Assembly (NCBI RefSeq): GCF_014204515.1
Contig: NZ_JACHLI010000029.1
Location: forward strand, 1-64,000
Reading direction: 5' to 3'
Origin: Pseudomonas nitroreducens
GTDB lineage: Bacteria; Pseudomonadota; Gammaproteobacteria; Pseudomonadales; Pseudomonadaceae
Length of the DNA: 64,000 nucleotides
Program-made: the position numbers and the translations under genes
In this document: one piece after another, positions 26,667-35,069 of the stretch
Numbering within the stretch: the first letter of the stretch is position 1
How the letters are laid out: every line of letters begins with the position of its first letter
The notes under the pieces: model-generated
Told to the model about the DNA's origin: nothing
Database searches by the model: none
What the model saw: the letters and a program-made list of their open reading frames with translations, nothing else

Positions 26667-27635
26667 TTACGAAGTCCCGGTGATCTGCCGCTTCAATGCG
26701 TCACGGGCGGAGTCCTGCGCGCTGCTGCGCACCCAGCCGTCGCCCTGGGCGAGTACGGCGTGGGCGGCCCAGTCGAGCAGGTCCTGGCGGCGGCAGACGC
26801 CGGTGTTGCCCTTGCCGGCGCCGGCCACCACCTTGTAGACCAGCTGGTCCTGGCGGCCGCGCTGGTCCGGGTGGTCGTCGATCACCTGGCGCACGGCCCA
26901 GGCGTCACCGCTCAGGGCGTTGCTGTAGCAGGCGCCGAGGAGAATGTCTTCGGCGTTCAGGCGCTGCGCCTGGGCGTGCTCCTGGGCCAGTTGGAGAATC
27001 TTCAGCAGGTCGTCGAACTGCACGTCGATGTAGGAATCCATCTTGCGCAGCGCGTGGTAGAGGTCTTCCGGCGCGGGGCCGGCGGGCAGCTTCGGGCTGG
27101 CCGGCAGACGCGCCAGCGGTGCGGGATAGCGGCGCCAGGCGAACAGGCCGTTGAAGGCCACGGCGACGGCCAGGATCAGCACCACGTTGAGCAGCACCGG
27201 GCTGAGTACATAGTGGAAGCCCAGGGCGCTGATCGCCGGCCCACCGGACACCGCCGCCAGCGCGGTGGCGCCACCCGGTGGATGGATGCAACGGGCGTAG
27301 TGCATGACCAGGATCGCCGCGCCGACGGCGAGTGCGGGGGTGAAGGGCTGGCCGGGGAAGAGCTTCTGGCAGATCACCCCGACGATGGCCGAGAGGACCT
27401 GGCCGCCGAGCACCGCCCAGGGCTGCGACAGCGCGCCGTGGGGGACGGCGAACAGCAGCACGGCGCTGGCGCCCATGGAGGCAACGACCCAGATGGCGGC
27501 TTCGCTGGGCAGGACCCAGTGGGTAACGGCGTAGATGACGGCGATGCCGCACAGCGCTCCGAGGGCGGAGAGCCATTTTTCCAGATGGCTGGTGGCGTTG
27601 GCCCGCCATCCCATCAGGTGCAGGAAACGATTCAT
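26667..27635 (-). CDS. HPP family integral membrane protein
   Basis: 322 residues. The N-terminal 170 residues carry 5-6 hydrophobic segments and the family motif HPPGGAT in 'YARCIHPPGGATALAAVSGG'. The C-terminal 150 residues ('APEDLYHALRKMDSYIDVQFDDLLKILQLAQEHAQ...') are soluble and do not look like the CBS pair found in some HPP proteins. Some plant and cyanobacterial HPP proteins transport nitrite; that function is not shown here. The gene lies between psd and fimW on the same strand; from memory it is not at this place in PAO1. Confidence 0.82.
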   Translation of the reverse strand: MNRFLHLMGWRANATSHLEKWLSALGALCGIAVIYAVTHWVLPSEAAIWVVASMGASAVLLFAVPHGALSQPWAVLGGQVLSAIVGVICQKLFPGQPFTPALAVGAAILVMHYARCIHPPGGATALAAVSGGPAISALGFHYVLSPVLLNVVLILAVAVAFNGLFAWRRYPAPLARLPASPKLPAGPAPEDLYHALRKMDSYIDVQFDDLLKILQLAQEHAQAQRLNAEDILLGACYSNALSGDAWAVRQVIDDHPDQRGRQDQLVYKVVAGAGKGNTGVCRRQDLLDWAAHAVLAQGDGWVRSSAQDSARDALKRQITGTS

Positions 27636-27710
27636 GGCAGATCACTAGCACGATGAGGCGAAGAACAGTGGCGGGCAGCTCGTGGGCCGCCCGCCTTATT
27701 GCCGCGGGGC

Positions 27711-28580
27711 TCAGCCCTGGCGCGCGCTACCCAGGCGTTCGCCCATGCGCACGGCGCTGGTGGCGGCGAGGTTTTCCGCCCAGCTCACCTGCTGCGGTCC
27801 GAACAGCACAATGGCGGTGGAGCCCAGCTTGAAGCGGCCCAGCTCGGCGCCTTTCTCCAGATGGATCGGCGCGCGGGCGGCTTCGTCGTAGGAGAACGAC
27901 TTCAGCTCGCGCTTGGGCGGTGTGACCAGACCGGCCCAGACGGTTTCGATGGAGGCGACGATCATCGCCCCTACCAGAACCACCGCCATCGGCCCGCGCT
28001 CGGTGTCGAAAATGCACACCACGCGCTCGTTGCGGGCGAACAGCTCCGGCACCTGTTCGGCGGTCAGCTGGTTCACCGAGAACAGCCGGCCCGGCACGTA
28101 GACCATCTCGCGCAGGGTGCCGGCCAGCGGCATGTGCACGCGGTGGTAGTCCTTGGGCGACAGGTAGACGGTGGCGAACTCACCGCCCATGAACGGCGCG
28201 GCGCGCTCGGCGTCGCCGCCCAGCAGTTCCATCAGGCTGTAGCTGTGGCCCTTGGCCTGGAACACGCGGCCGTGCTCGATCGGGCCGAGCTGGCTGATGG
28301 CGCCGTCGGCGGGGCAGAGCACCGCGCCGGGCGTTTCGTCCAGCGGGCGGGCGCCGTCCTTCAGGGCACGGGTGAAGAAGGCGTTGAAGTGTTCGTAGGC
28401 CGCCAGGTCCTCGACCTGGGCTTCGCGCATGTCCACCCGGTAGCGGCGGGCGAACCAGGGGATCAGGCGGTCCTTGAACCAGGGCGCGCGGCATTCCGCG
28501 GCGCAGCCGATCAGGCGCGACAGCAGGTGATGCGGCAGCAGGTACTGGCTGAGGATGAACAGACGATCTTTGAACGACAT
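27711..28580 (-). CDS. psd: Phosphatidylserine decarboxylase proenzyme
   Basis: Makes phosphatidylethanolamine from phosphatidylserine at the inner membrane. 289 residues. The self-cleavage motif LGST is at 252-255; cleavage before S254 would form the pyruvoyl group and split beta and alpha chains. Other conserved parts are 'CPADGAISQLG' and 'LSPKDYHRVHMP'. Starts 3 bases after the rhdA stop, so rhdA and psd form a tight pair, as in PAO1. Confidence 0.97.
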   Translation of the reverse strand: MSFKDRLFILSQYLLPHHLLSRLIGCAAECRAPWFKDRLIPWFARRYRVDMREAQVEDLAAYEHFNAFFTRALKDGARPLDETPGAVLCPADGAISQLGPIEHGRVFQAKGHSYSLMELLGGDAERAAPFMGGEFATVYLSPKDYHRVHMPLAGTLREMVYVPGRLFSVNQLTAEQVPELFARNERVVCIFDTERGPMAVVLVGAMIVASIETVWAGLVTPPKRELKSFSYDEAARAPIHLEKGAELGRFKLGSTAIVLFGPQQVSWAENLAATSAVRMGERLGSARQG

Positions 28581-28583
28581 TCC

Positions 28584-29399
28584 TTAAACCTCTACGGGGG
28601 TGTCGGGATGGTTGCCCCATTCCGACCAGGATCCGGCATAGCCCTTGACCCGCGGATAGCCGAGGGCCTTGGCCACCAGGTAGGTGAAGCCGGAGCGGTG
28701 GTGGGTCTGGCAGTGGGTGATCACTTCCTTGTCCTTGGTGATGCCCAGGTCCTCGAGGATCTGCGGCATATCGGTACGGATGCGCAGGGCGCGGGCCGGG
28801 TCCATGCCGGCGGTCCATTCGAAATTGACGGCGCCGGGCACATGGCCGGCCTTGGCGGCGAGGACCTTCTGGCCGCTGTACTCGCTGGGGTTGCGGGCGT
28901 CCCAGACGGCCAGGTCGGCGGCGCCCAGGCGGCTCTGCAGGTATTCGCGAGTGGCGGTGGGTTCGTCGTGCAGGGTCAGCGGCAGTGGGCCGCCGGCCGG
29001 CGCCGGGACGTCCTCGGAGAGCGGCAGGCCGTCGGCGAGCCAGGCGTGCAGGCCGCCGTCGACGTAGTGGTACTTGTCGTGGCCGATCACGTCCAGCAGC
29101 CAGATGAAGCGGCCGGCCCAGCCGCCGCCTTCGTCGTCGTAGACCACATAGACGGCAGCGGGGTTGTGGCCCAGCTCGCCGAACAGCGCTTCCAGGTCGG
29201 CCTTGGCCGGCAGCAGGCCCGGAGCCGGGGTGCCGCCCAGCTGGGTGCGCGCGGGGGCGACGAAGCGGGCGCCGGGAATGTGGCCCTGGGCGTAGCGCGC
29301 GGCGCTGGTGAGGTCGACCAGGATCAGTTCGGGAGCGTCGAGACGGCTGGCAAGCTCGGCCGGTTCGATCACCAGCGGCAGGGCGGAGAAGGCGGACAT
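28584..29399 (-). CDS. rhdA: Thiosulfate sulfurtransferase RhdA (rhodanese)
   Basis: 271 residues, two rhodanese domains. The active loop CQTHHRS starts at Cys230, identical in sequence and position to the Azotobacter RhdA loop. The N-terminal domain is inactive, as usual. The ATG at 29399 (MSAFSALPL) follows GGGAGACTCCGCC; an in-frame upstream start at 29435 is less likely. Followed at once by psd. Confidence 0.96.
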   Translation of the reverse strand: MSAFSALPLVIEPAELASRLDAPELILVDLTSAARYAQGHIPGARFVAPARTQLGGTPAPGLLPAKADLEALFGELGHNPAAVYVVYDDEGGGWAGRFIWLLDVIGHDKYHYVDGGLHAWLADGLPLSEDVPAPAGGPLPLTLHDEPTATREYLQSRLGAADLAVWDARNPSEYSGQKVLAAKAGHVPGAVNFEWTAGMDPARALRIRTDMPQILEDLGITKDKEVITHCQTHHRSGFTYLVAKALGYPRVKGYAGSWSEWGNHPDTPVEV

Positions 29400-29513
29400 G
29401 GCGGAGTCTCCCGGTGGAAAAGGTGGGGGAGGCAACGTGAGCAGGCGCCCTGGGCTACCCCGTGAGGGCGGTCAGTTTAAAGGCGGCGCGGCGGGGCGCA
29501 AAGCTTTCGTGGT

Positions 29514-31037
29514 TCAGCCGCCCCGCGCCATCTGCTTCACCGCGTGCTCGATGCATTGCACGGTACGGCCGAAGGCCTGGGCGTGGAGGTCGGCCAGCGG
29601 CTGGCCGTGGCGGTCGCAGACCACCAGCATGACCACCCGCGCGCCGTTGCCCAGCGAGCGCAGCAGCAGGTGTTCGCTGGGCAGCAGGGCCTTCAGCGAA
29701 CCGGGGATCAGCGCCGAGAACTCGGCCATATTGCTCGGGCTCAGGCGCAGCTGACCGGGTTGTTGCAGGAGTTTGCGCAGCACCGGGCTGGCGGCCACCT
29801 CCAGCTTGAAGTCGCCGATCTCGCTGTCCAGGCCGAAATGCCGGCGCGCCTGCAGCCAGCTGCCGCCCTTGTCCGCCAGCAGGATCAGCCCGCGTTGCAG
29901 TCCGCAGGCCTGCAACGCGGCGCTGGCGCAGTCGAGCAGTTGCACGGCGTTGCCGAACGGGCTGGGCGTCTGCATCAGGCGGGTGCAGTGCTGGCGCCAG
30001 TCGGCGAGGGTGTCCGGTGCCTTGGCCGACTCCTCGGCCTTCGGGCCGTTCAGCCAGCGCTTGGCGTCCCAGGGCCAGAGCAGCGCCTGGGCGGGGTGCC
30101 AGAGCAGCGGCCGGGCGTGGCGCCGCGCGCTCTGTGCGGCGAGGCCATGGACGGTCTGCTGCAGTTCATCCAGCGGCATCTGCAGGTAAAGGCAGGTCAG
30201 GCGCTGCCAGCGCAGCATGTGCACGCCGCCCCAGGACTGGTGCGCTGCCATGGCGATGCTGTTGGCCAGCAGGATGGTGTTGGCAGGACGGGTCAGCCAG
30301 CGTTGCAGTTCCGGATCGGCATCCAGGCGTTGCTGCTGACCCAGCGCTTCATGTTCGGTGTGCGCCACATGCAGCGCGCGTACCAGCAGACGTTTGTCGT
30401 CGCTGAGCAGGGCGTAGCCCTGGGCTACCCAGTCCGGCAGGCGCCAGCGCTGGGCGAGTTCGCGGCACAGCGGCAGCAGGCGGGTGCCGAGCAGTTCCAG
30501 TTCGACCTCGCTGCTGCAGCGCCCCAGGCCGTAGACCTGGCGCTGCCAGGCTTCGATCAGCTCCGGGCGGGCGGTGGCCAGCGCCCACAGCGGAGCGAGG
30601 GTGAACAGGCTGCCCCAGTGGATTTCCTGCCACAGCCGCGCCAGGCGGTTGGCGAACAGGCCGCTGGCCTGCTGCATGGCGTGCCGGCTGATCAGCAGTA
30701 GCTGGCTCAGCGCCCGCGGCATCTGCGCCTCGGGCACTGCCGGCAGGCTGTCGAGCAGTTGGCTGGCGCGGGCCAGCCCCAGGCGATTGAGGGCGACTTC
30801 CAGGCTTTCCGCCGGGTTGTCCCGCGCGCTTTCGGCGCGGTTGACCTCGCGCAGGATGGCGAAGGCCAGGGTTGGCGCGTCCTGCAACAGGTCGGCGATG
30901 TCGCGGATCGAGCGCCGGCTATCGTTCAGCGCACGGCGGATGTCGTCGCGCTGCTCCAGCGGAACCGGCAAAGGCAGATCTTCCAGCTGGTCGAGCCAGG
31001 CCTTGAGACGCTCTGGTTGAAGCATTTGCTTGGACAT
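29514..31037 (-). CDS. HDOD domain protein
   Basis: 507-residue cytosolic protein. Residues about 20-220 match an HDOD output domain ('DIADLLQDAPTLAFAILREVNRAES', 'LEVALNRLGLARASQLLDSLP', 'SGLFANRLARLW'). The C-terminal 150 residues ('VQLLDCASAALQACGLQRGLILLADKGGSWLQARRHFGLD') resemble a GAF-like sensor. HDOD proteins are non-enzymatic signalling scaffolds often tied to motility or c-di-GMP. It is divergent from motAB. The start at 31037 has no clear ribosome-binding site; ATG 31025 is equally possible. Confidence 0.8.
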   Translation of the reverse strand: MSKQMLQPERLKAWLDQLEDLPLPVPLEQRDDIRRALNDSRRSIRDIADLLQDAPTLAFAILREVNRAESARDNPAESLEVALNRLGLARASQLLDSLPAVPEAQMPRALSQLLLISRHAMQQASGLFANRLARLWQEIHWGSLFTLAPLWALATARPELIEAWQRQVYGLGRCSSEVELELLGTRLLPLCRELAQRWRLPDWVAQGYALLSDDKRLLVRALHVAHTEHEALGQQQRLDADPELQRWLTRPANTILLANSIAMAAHQSWGGVHMLRWQRLTCLYLQMPLDELQQTVHGLAAQSARRHARPLLWHPAQALLWPWDAKRWLNGPKAEESAKAPDTLADWRQHCTRLMQTPSPFGNAVQLLDCASAALQACGLQRGLILLADKGGSWLQARRHFGLDSEIGDFKLEVAASPVLRKLLQQPGQLRLSPSNMAEFSALIPGSLKALLPSEHLLLRSLGNGARVVMLVVCDRHGQPLADLHAQAFGRTVQCIEHAVKQMARGG

Positions 31038-31074
31038 GCGTGAGGCGCCGAACTGGTTTTTAGTGTTTTCGGCC

Positions 31075-31101
31075 TATAGTCTTGCCCGAAATCTCCGATA
31101 A
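31075..31101 (+). promoter_or_regulatory. FliA (sigma-28) promoter of motAB
   Basis: TATAGTCT (31075-31082), exactly 11 bases, then TCCGATAA (31094-31101). The flagellar sigma-28 consensus is TAAAGTTT-N11-GCCGATAA, so 13 of 16 positions match with the right spacing. It lies 58 bases before the motA start. Confidence 0.82.
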
Positions 31102-31158
31102 CAACAGGGAGGCGGGATTCGTGCCTCTCAATTTGTCCACAGTTTCAGTCCGGTCCTC

Positions 31159-32010
31159 ATGGCAAAAATCATCGGCATCATCGTCATCCTCGGCAGTGTC
31201 ATCGGGGGCTTCATGCTCTCGGGCGGCAAGATCGCGGCCATCATCCAGCCGTTCGAAGTGCTGATCATCGGCGGCGCCGCGCTGGGTGCGTTTCTCCAGG
31301 CGAACCCCGGCAGCACCTTCATGACCGTGCTGAAGAAGGCGCCGAAGATGTTCGGCAACCGCTTCACCCACACCTTCTACCTGGAAGTACTGGGCATGCT
31401 CTACGAGGTGCTCAACAAGAGCCGCCGCGAAGGCATGATGGCCATCGAGGCCGATGTCGAAGACCCGGCCGCCAGCCCGATCTTCAGCAAGTACCCGGCG
31501 CTGCTCAAGGACGAACGCATGACCGCGTACGTCTGCGATTACCTGCGCATCATGTCCTCCGGCAACATGGCGCCCCACGAGCTGGAAGGCCTGTTCGACA
31601 TGGAGCTGGGGAGCCTCAAGGAAGACCTCGAGCACCCGTCCCACGCGGTGACCCGCGTCGCCGACGGCCTGCCCGGCTTCGGTATCGTCGCCGCGGTACT
31701 GGGTATCGTGATCACCATGTCCCTGCTCGGCCAGGGCAGCCAGGCCGAGATCGGCCACCACGTCGCTGCGGCGCTGGTGGGTACCTTCCTCGGTATTCTC
31801 GCCGCCTACGGCTTCGTCGGCCCGCTGGCCAACGCCCTGGAGCACGACGCCAAGGAAGAGCTGAACCTGTACGAGGCGATCAAGGCCTGCCTGGTGGCGT
31901 CCGCTTCCGGCATGCCGCCGTCGCTGGCGGTGGAGTTCGGCCGCAAGGTGCTGCTGCCGGCGCACCGTCCGAGCTTCAGCGAGCTGGAGCAGGCCGTTCG
32001 CGGTCGCTGA
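31159..32010 (+). CDS. motA: Flagellar motor stator protein MotA
   Basis: 283-residue inner-membrane stator subunit forming the proton channel with MotB. Four membrane segments: two N-terminal (3-22, 30-48) and two near 170-215. The large cytoplasmic loop has the charged segment 'SRREGMMAIEADVE' that contacts FliG. Conserved prolines are in 'DGLPGFGIVAAVLG' and 'GFVGPLANAL'. There is no clear ribosome-binding site before the ATG. It is driven by the FliA-type promoter at 31075 and followed 15 bases later by motB. Confidence 0.97.
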   Translation: MAKIIGIIVILGSVIGGFMLSGGKIAAIIQPFEVLIIGGAALGAFLQANPGSTFMTVLKKAPKMFGNRFTHTFYLEVLGMLYEVLNKSRREGMMAIEADVEDPAASPIFSKYPALLKDERMTAYVCDYLRIMSSGNMAPHELEGLFDMELGSLKEDLEHPSHAVTRVADGLPGFGIVAAVLGIVITMSLLGQGSQAEIGHHVAAALVGTFLGILAAYGFVGPLANALEHDAKEELNLYEAIKACLVASASGMPPSLAVEFGRKVLLPAHRPSFSELEQAVRGR

Positions 32011-32025
32011 TGGGTCGTCTGACGC

Positions 32026-33096
32026 ATGGATAACAACCAGCCGATCATCGTCAAGCGCATCAAGCGCTATGCCGCCGGCCACCATGGCGGTGGCTGGAAG
32101 ATCGCCTTCGCCGACTTCGCCACCGCCATGATGGCGTTCTTCCTCGTGCTCTGGCTGCTGTCCTCGGCCACGCCGGAACAGAAGAAGGCCATCTCCGGCT
32201 ACTTCCAGGACCCCATCGGTTTCACCGAGAGCGCCAGCCCCTACGTCATCGACCTGGGCGGCACGCCGACGCCGGCGCCGGACAAGACCCTGAACCCGCA
32301 GATCCAGGCCCAGCCGGATGCCGACGAGACGCGGATCAACCCGGACGAGAATGCCAAGATCACCGAGCAGCAGGCCCAGGACGTCGCCGAGCAGGTGGAG
32401 AAGGAGCGTCTGGAGTTGCTGCTGCAGGAGCTGCAGAACAAGGTCGACGAGAACCCGACCCTGAAGCGCTTCAAGGACCAGATTCTCTTCGAGATCACCC
32501 AGGACGGCCTGCGCATCCAGATCGTCGACTCGGACAACCGGCCGATGTTCGACCTGGGCAGCGCGCGTCTGCAGCCTTACTTCGAAGACATCCTGCTGGC
32601 GCTGGCCGAGACCATCCAGCAGGTACCGAACAAGATCAGCATCAGCGGCCACACCGACGCCAAGCCCTACGCTGGCAACGGCGACTTCGGCAACTGGGAG
32701 CTTTCGGCCAACCGCGCCAACGCCGCGCGCCGCGCGCTGGAAGCCGGCGGCTACCCGGAAGACCAGATCGCCCGCGTGGTGGGCTATGCCTCGTCCGCGC
32801 TGTTCGACCGCGACAAACCGCTCAACCCGGTGAACCGCCGCATCGACATCATCGTCCTGACCAAGAAGGCCCAGCGCGCCATCGAAGGGCAGGATGGCGG
32901 CGCCGAGAAACCGGCCGAGGGCGCGGCGCCGGCTGGCGCTCCGGGTGCAGTCGCGCCGACACCGCCGGGCGGCGCGCCAGCCAAACCGGCGAACGGCCAG
33001 GCCGATCCGTTACCACCTGACCAACTCAAGCAGAAGCTCAACCTGTTCGACGACGGCGGCACGCTGAAGCTCGATGAGCTGAACAAGCAGCAGTGA
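32026..33096 (+). CDS. motB: Flagellar motor protein MotB
   Basis: 356 residues. Single membrane helix 'IAFADFATAMMAFFLVLWLL' with the proton-accepting Asp30. A plug/linker follows, then an OmpA-type peptidoglycan-binding domain ('ISGHTDAKPYAGNGDFGNWELSANRANAARRAL') about 205-280. The last 70 residues are Pro/Ala-rich and disordered. Ends at a strong terminator. Confidence 0.97.
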   Translation: MDNNQPIIVKRIKRYAAGHHGGGWKIAFADFATAMMAFFLVLWLLSSATPEQKKAISGYFQDPIGFTESASPYVIDLGGTPTPAPDKTLNPQIQAQPDADETRINPDENAKITEQQAQDVAEQVEKERLELLLQELQNKVDENPTLKRFKDQILFEITQDGLRIQIVDSDNRPMFDLGSARLQPYFEDILLALAETIQQVPNKISISGHTDAKPYAGNGDFGNWELSANRANAARRALEAGGYPEDQIARVVGYASSALFDRDKPLNPVNRRIDIIVLTKKAQRAIEGQDGGAEKPAEGAAPAGAPGAVAPTPPGGAPAKPANGQADPLPPDQLKQKLNLFDDGGTLKLDELNKQQ

Positions 33097-33102
33097 GAAA
33101 GC

Positions 33103-33135
33103 AGAAGGCCAGCTGGAAAGCTGGCCTTCTTCGTG
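33103..33135 (+). terminator. Intrinsic terminator of motAB
   Basis: AGAAGGCCAGCT (33103-33114), GGAA loop, AGCTGGCCTTCT (33119-33130): a perfect 12-bp stem ending in a T-rich tail. Confidence 0.82.
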
Positions 33136-33192
33136 TAGGACGGATGAAGCGGAACGCTTTATGCGCTCTACAAGATTAGCGACAAGTGCTCT

Positions 33193-33298
33193 GGTAGGAG
33201 CGGACTTTGTCCGCGATCCGGCCACCAGGCCGGCTCTCCAGCCCTGACAACTGTCCCGGCTACGCCGGGATTTCGCGGAGAAGCTCCGCTCCTACAGG
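33193..33298. repeat. Extended REP doublet between motB and rsgA
   Basis: The left REP (33193-33219, GGTAGGAGCGGACTTTGTCC...) and an inverted right REP (about 33268-33298, GCGGAGAAGCTCCGCTCCTAC) are 48 bases apart. Between them lie two small hairpins: CCGGCCACCAGGCCGG and TCCCGGCTACGCCGGGA. The right unit has diverged from the left. Confidence 0.85.
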
Positions 33299-33334
33299 TT
33301 CGGACAACGCCGCCGCTGCGGAGTCACCCGCCGA

Positions 33335-34366
33335 TCAATACTCATCTTCCGGCAAGCTCGCGAGGATATGCCGGTAGCTGGCCATCCGCTGTGGCGAGAT
33401 GCGTCCATCCTCCAGCGCCTTGAGCAGCGCGCAGCCCGGTTCGCGGTCGTGCTTGCAGTCGCGGAAGCGGCAGTGGCCGAGCAGGTCGTGGAACTCGATG
33501 AAGCCCGCTTCCACGTCGTCACGGCTGACATGGCCGAGGCCGAATTCGCGGATGCCGGGGGAGTCGATCAGGTCGCCGCCGGCGGGGAAGTGGAACAGCC
33601 GCGCGGTGGTGGTGGTGTGGGTGCCCTTGCCGGTGACTTCCGAGAGGTCGCCGACGCGGGTATCGACGCCCGGCAGCAGCGCGTTGACCAGCGACGACTT
33701 GCCCACGCCCGACTGGCCGACGAACACGCTGACGTGCTCGTTCAGCGCGGCGCGCAGGGCGTCCAGCGCCAGGCCGTTGGCGGCCGAGACCTCCAGCAGC
33801 GGGTAGCCCAGCTCACGGTAGGTGCCCAGCAGCGAGTCGAGGAAGGGTGCGTTCTCCTCGTCGATCAGGTCGGCCTTGTTCAGCAGCAGCAGCGGCTTGA
33901 TCCCGGCGTGCTCGGCGGCCACCAGGTAGCGGTCGATCAGGTTGGCGTGGGGCTCGGGGCGCGGGGCGAAGACGATGACGATGCGGTCGACGTTGGCCGC
34001 CACCGGCTTGAGCACGCCACGCATGTCCGGGCGGCGCAGCTCGGAGGTACGCGGCAGTTGCGCGACGATCACGCCGATTCCCTGGTTGCCCGGGCGCCAG
34101 ACCACCTGGTCGCCGGTCACCAGCGGTGGCAGGTTGGCGCGCAGGTGGCAGCGGAATACCTGGCCGGCGGCGTCGCCGTCCTGGGCCTCGACTTCCACCT
34201 GCACCCCGAAGTGGGCGATCACCTGGCCGGTCTGTTCCGGGCCGAGGTCGCCGCCTTCCAGTTCTTCCAGGGCACGCGATTCGCGTTTGGCAGCGCGGGC
34301 AGCACGCTCTTCCTGGACTTTTTCGATCCGCCAGCTCTGCCGGCGGGTGAGGTGACGCTTGGCCAT
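33335..34366 (-). CDS. rsgA: Small ribosomal subunit biogenesis GTPase RsgA
   Basis: Circularly permuted GTPase acting in late 30S maturation, 343 residues. OB-fold (about 45-110), then G4 NKAD (163-166), G5 'VSAANG', P-loop GQSGVGKSS (217-225) and G3 DSPG. The zinc finger 'CRFRDCKHDREPGC' follows. A basic N-terminal tail is present. Divergent from orn, as in E. coli. Confidence 0.97.
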   Translation of the reverse strand: MAKRHLTRRQSWRIEKVQEERAARAAKRESRALEELEGGDLGPEQTGQVIAHFGVQVEVEAQDGDAAGQVFRCHLRANLPPLVTGDQVVWRPGNQGIGVIVAQLPRTSELRRPDMRGVLKPVAANVDRIVIVFAPRPEPHANLIDRYLVAAEHAGIKPLLLLNKADLIDEENAPFLDSLLGTYRELGYPLLEVSAANGLALDALRAALNEHVSVFVGQSGVGKSSLVNALLPGVDTRVGDLSEVTGKGTHTTTTARLFHFPAGGDLIDSPGIREFGLGHVSRDDVEAGFIEFHDLLGHCRFRDCKHDREPGCALLKALEDGRISPQRMASYRHILASLPEDEY

Positions 34367-34455
34367 AGGGTATCCACAGGGAAAATCGCGCCGCAGTTTA
34401 GCATGCGCACGCCCGCTTCCCGCTAAACTAGAGGGCTGAGCTGAGGAGCCCCATC

Positions 34456-34998
34456 ATGCAGAACCCGCAGAACCTGATCTGGATCGACCTGGAAATGACC
34501 GGGCTGGACCCGGACAAGGACGTCATCATCGAGATGGCGACCATCGTCACCGACAGCGACCTGAACATCCTCGAGGAAGGCCCGGTGATCGCCGTGCACC
34601 AGAGCGAGGAGCTGCTCGCCGGCATGGACGAGTGGAACACCCGCCAGCACGGCCAGTCCGGCCTGACCCAGCGCGTGCGCGAAAGCACGATCTCGGCGGC
34701 CGAAGCCGAAGCCATGACCATCGCCTTCCTGGAAAAGTGGGTGCCCAAGCGCAGTTCGCCGATCTGCGGCAACAGCATCTGCCAGGACCGCCGTTTCCTC
34801 TATCGCCACATGCCGAAGCTGGAAGGCTACTTCCACTACCGCAACCTGGACGTCTCCACCCTCAAGGAACTGGCCGCGCGCTGGGCGCCGTCGGTGCGCG
34901 ACGGCTTCAAGAAGGGCAACACCCACCTGGCGCTGGATGACATTCGCGAGTCCATCGCCGAGCTGCGCTACTACCGCGAGCATTTCATCAAGCTCTGA
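34456..34998 (+). CDS. orn: Oligoribonuclease
   Basis: DEDDh 3'-5' exonuclease that degrades 2-5 nt RNAs and pGpG, so it also clears the c-di-GMP breakdown product. 180 residues. Catalytic D11 and E13 in 'WIDLEMTG', Asp in 'CQDRRF', His and Asp in 'NTHLALDDI'. The start is preceded by GAGGAGCCCCATC. Given the fimX/fimW and diguanylate cyclase genes in the same window, its pGpG role is relevant. Confidence 0.98.
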   Translation: MQNPQNLIWIDLEMTGLDPDKDVIIEMATIVTDSDLNILEEGPVIAVHQSEELLAGMDEWNTRQHGQSGLTQRVRESTISAAEAEAMTIAFLEKWVPKRSSPICGNSICQDRRFLYRHMPKLEGYFHYRNLDVSTLKELAARWAPSVRDGFKKGNTHLALDDIRESIAELRYYREHFIKL

Positions 34999-35002
34999 GA
35001 GC

Positions 35003-35069
35003 GGCTGCAGGCGGCAGGCTGCAAGCCGCAGGCTAGAGCACGCTCGCCTGTAGCCTGTAGCCTAAAGCC
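35003..35069. repeat. Heptamer-periodic inverted repeat between orn and queG
   Basis: The right half reads GCCTGTA GCCTGTA GCCTAAA GCC in a 7-base frame and the left half is an imperfect inverted copy (GGCAGGCTGCAAGCCGCAGG). The element includes the queG stop codon (CTA on this strand at 35062-35064). Same family as 3843-3908. Confidence 0.72.
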
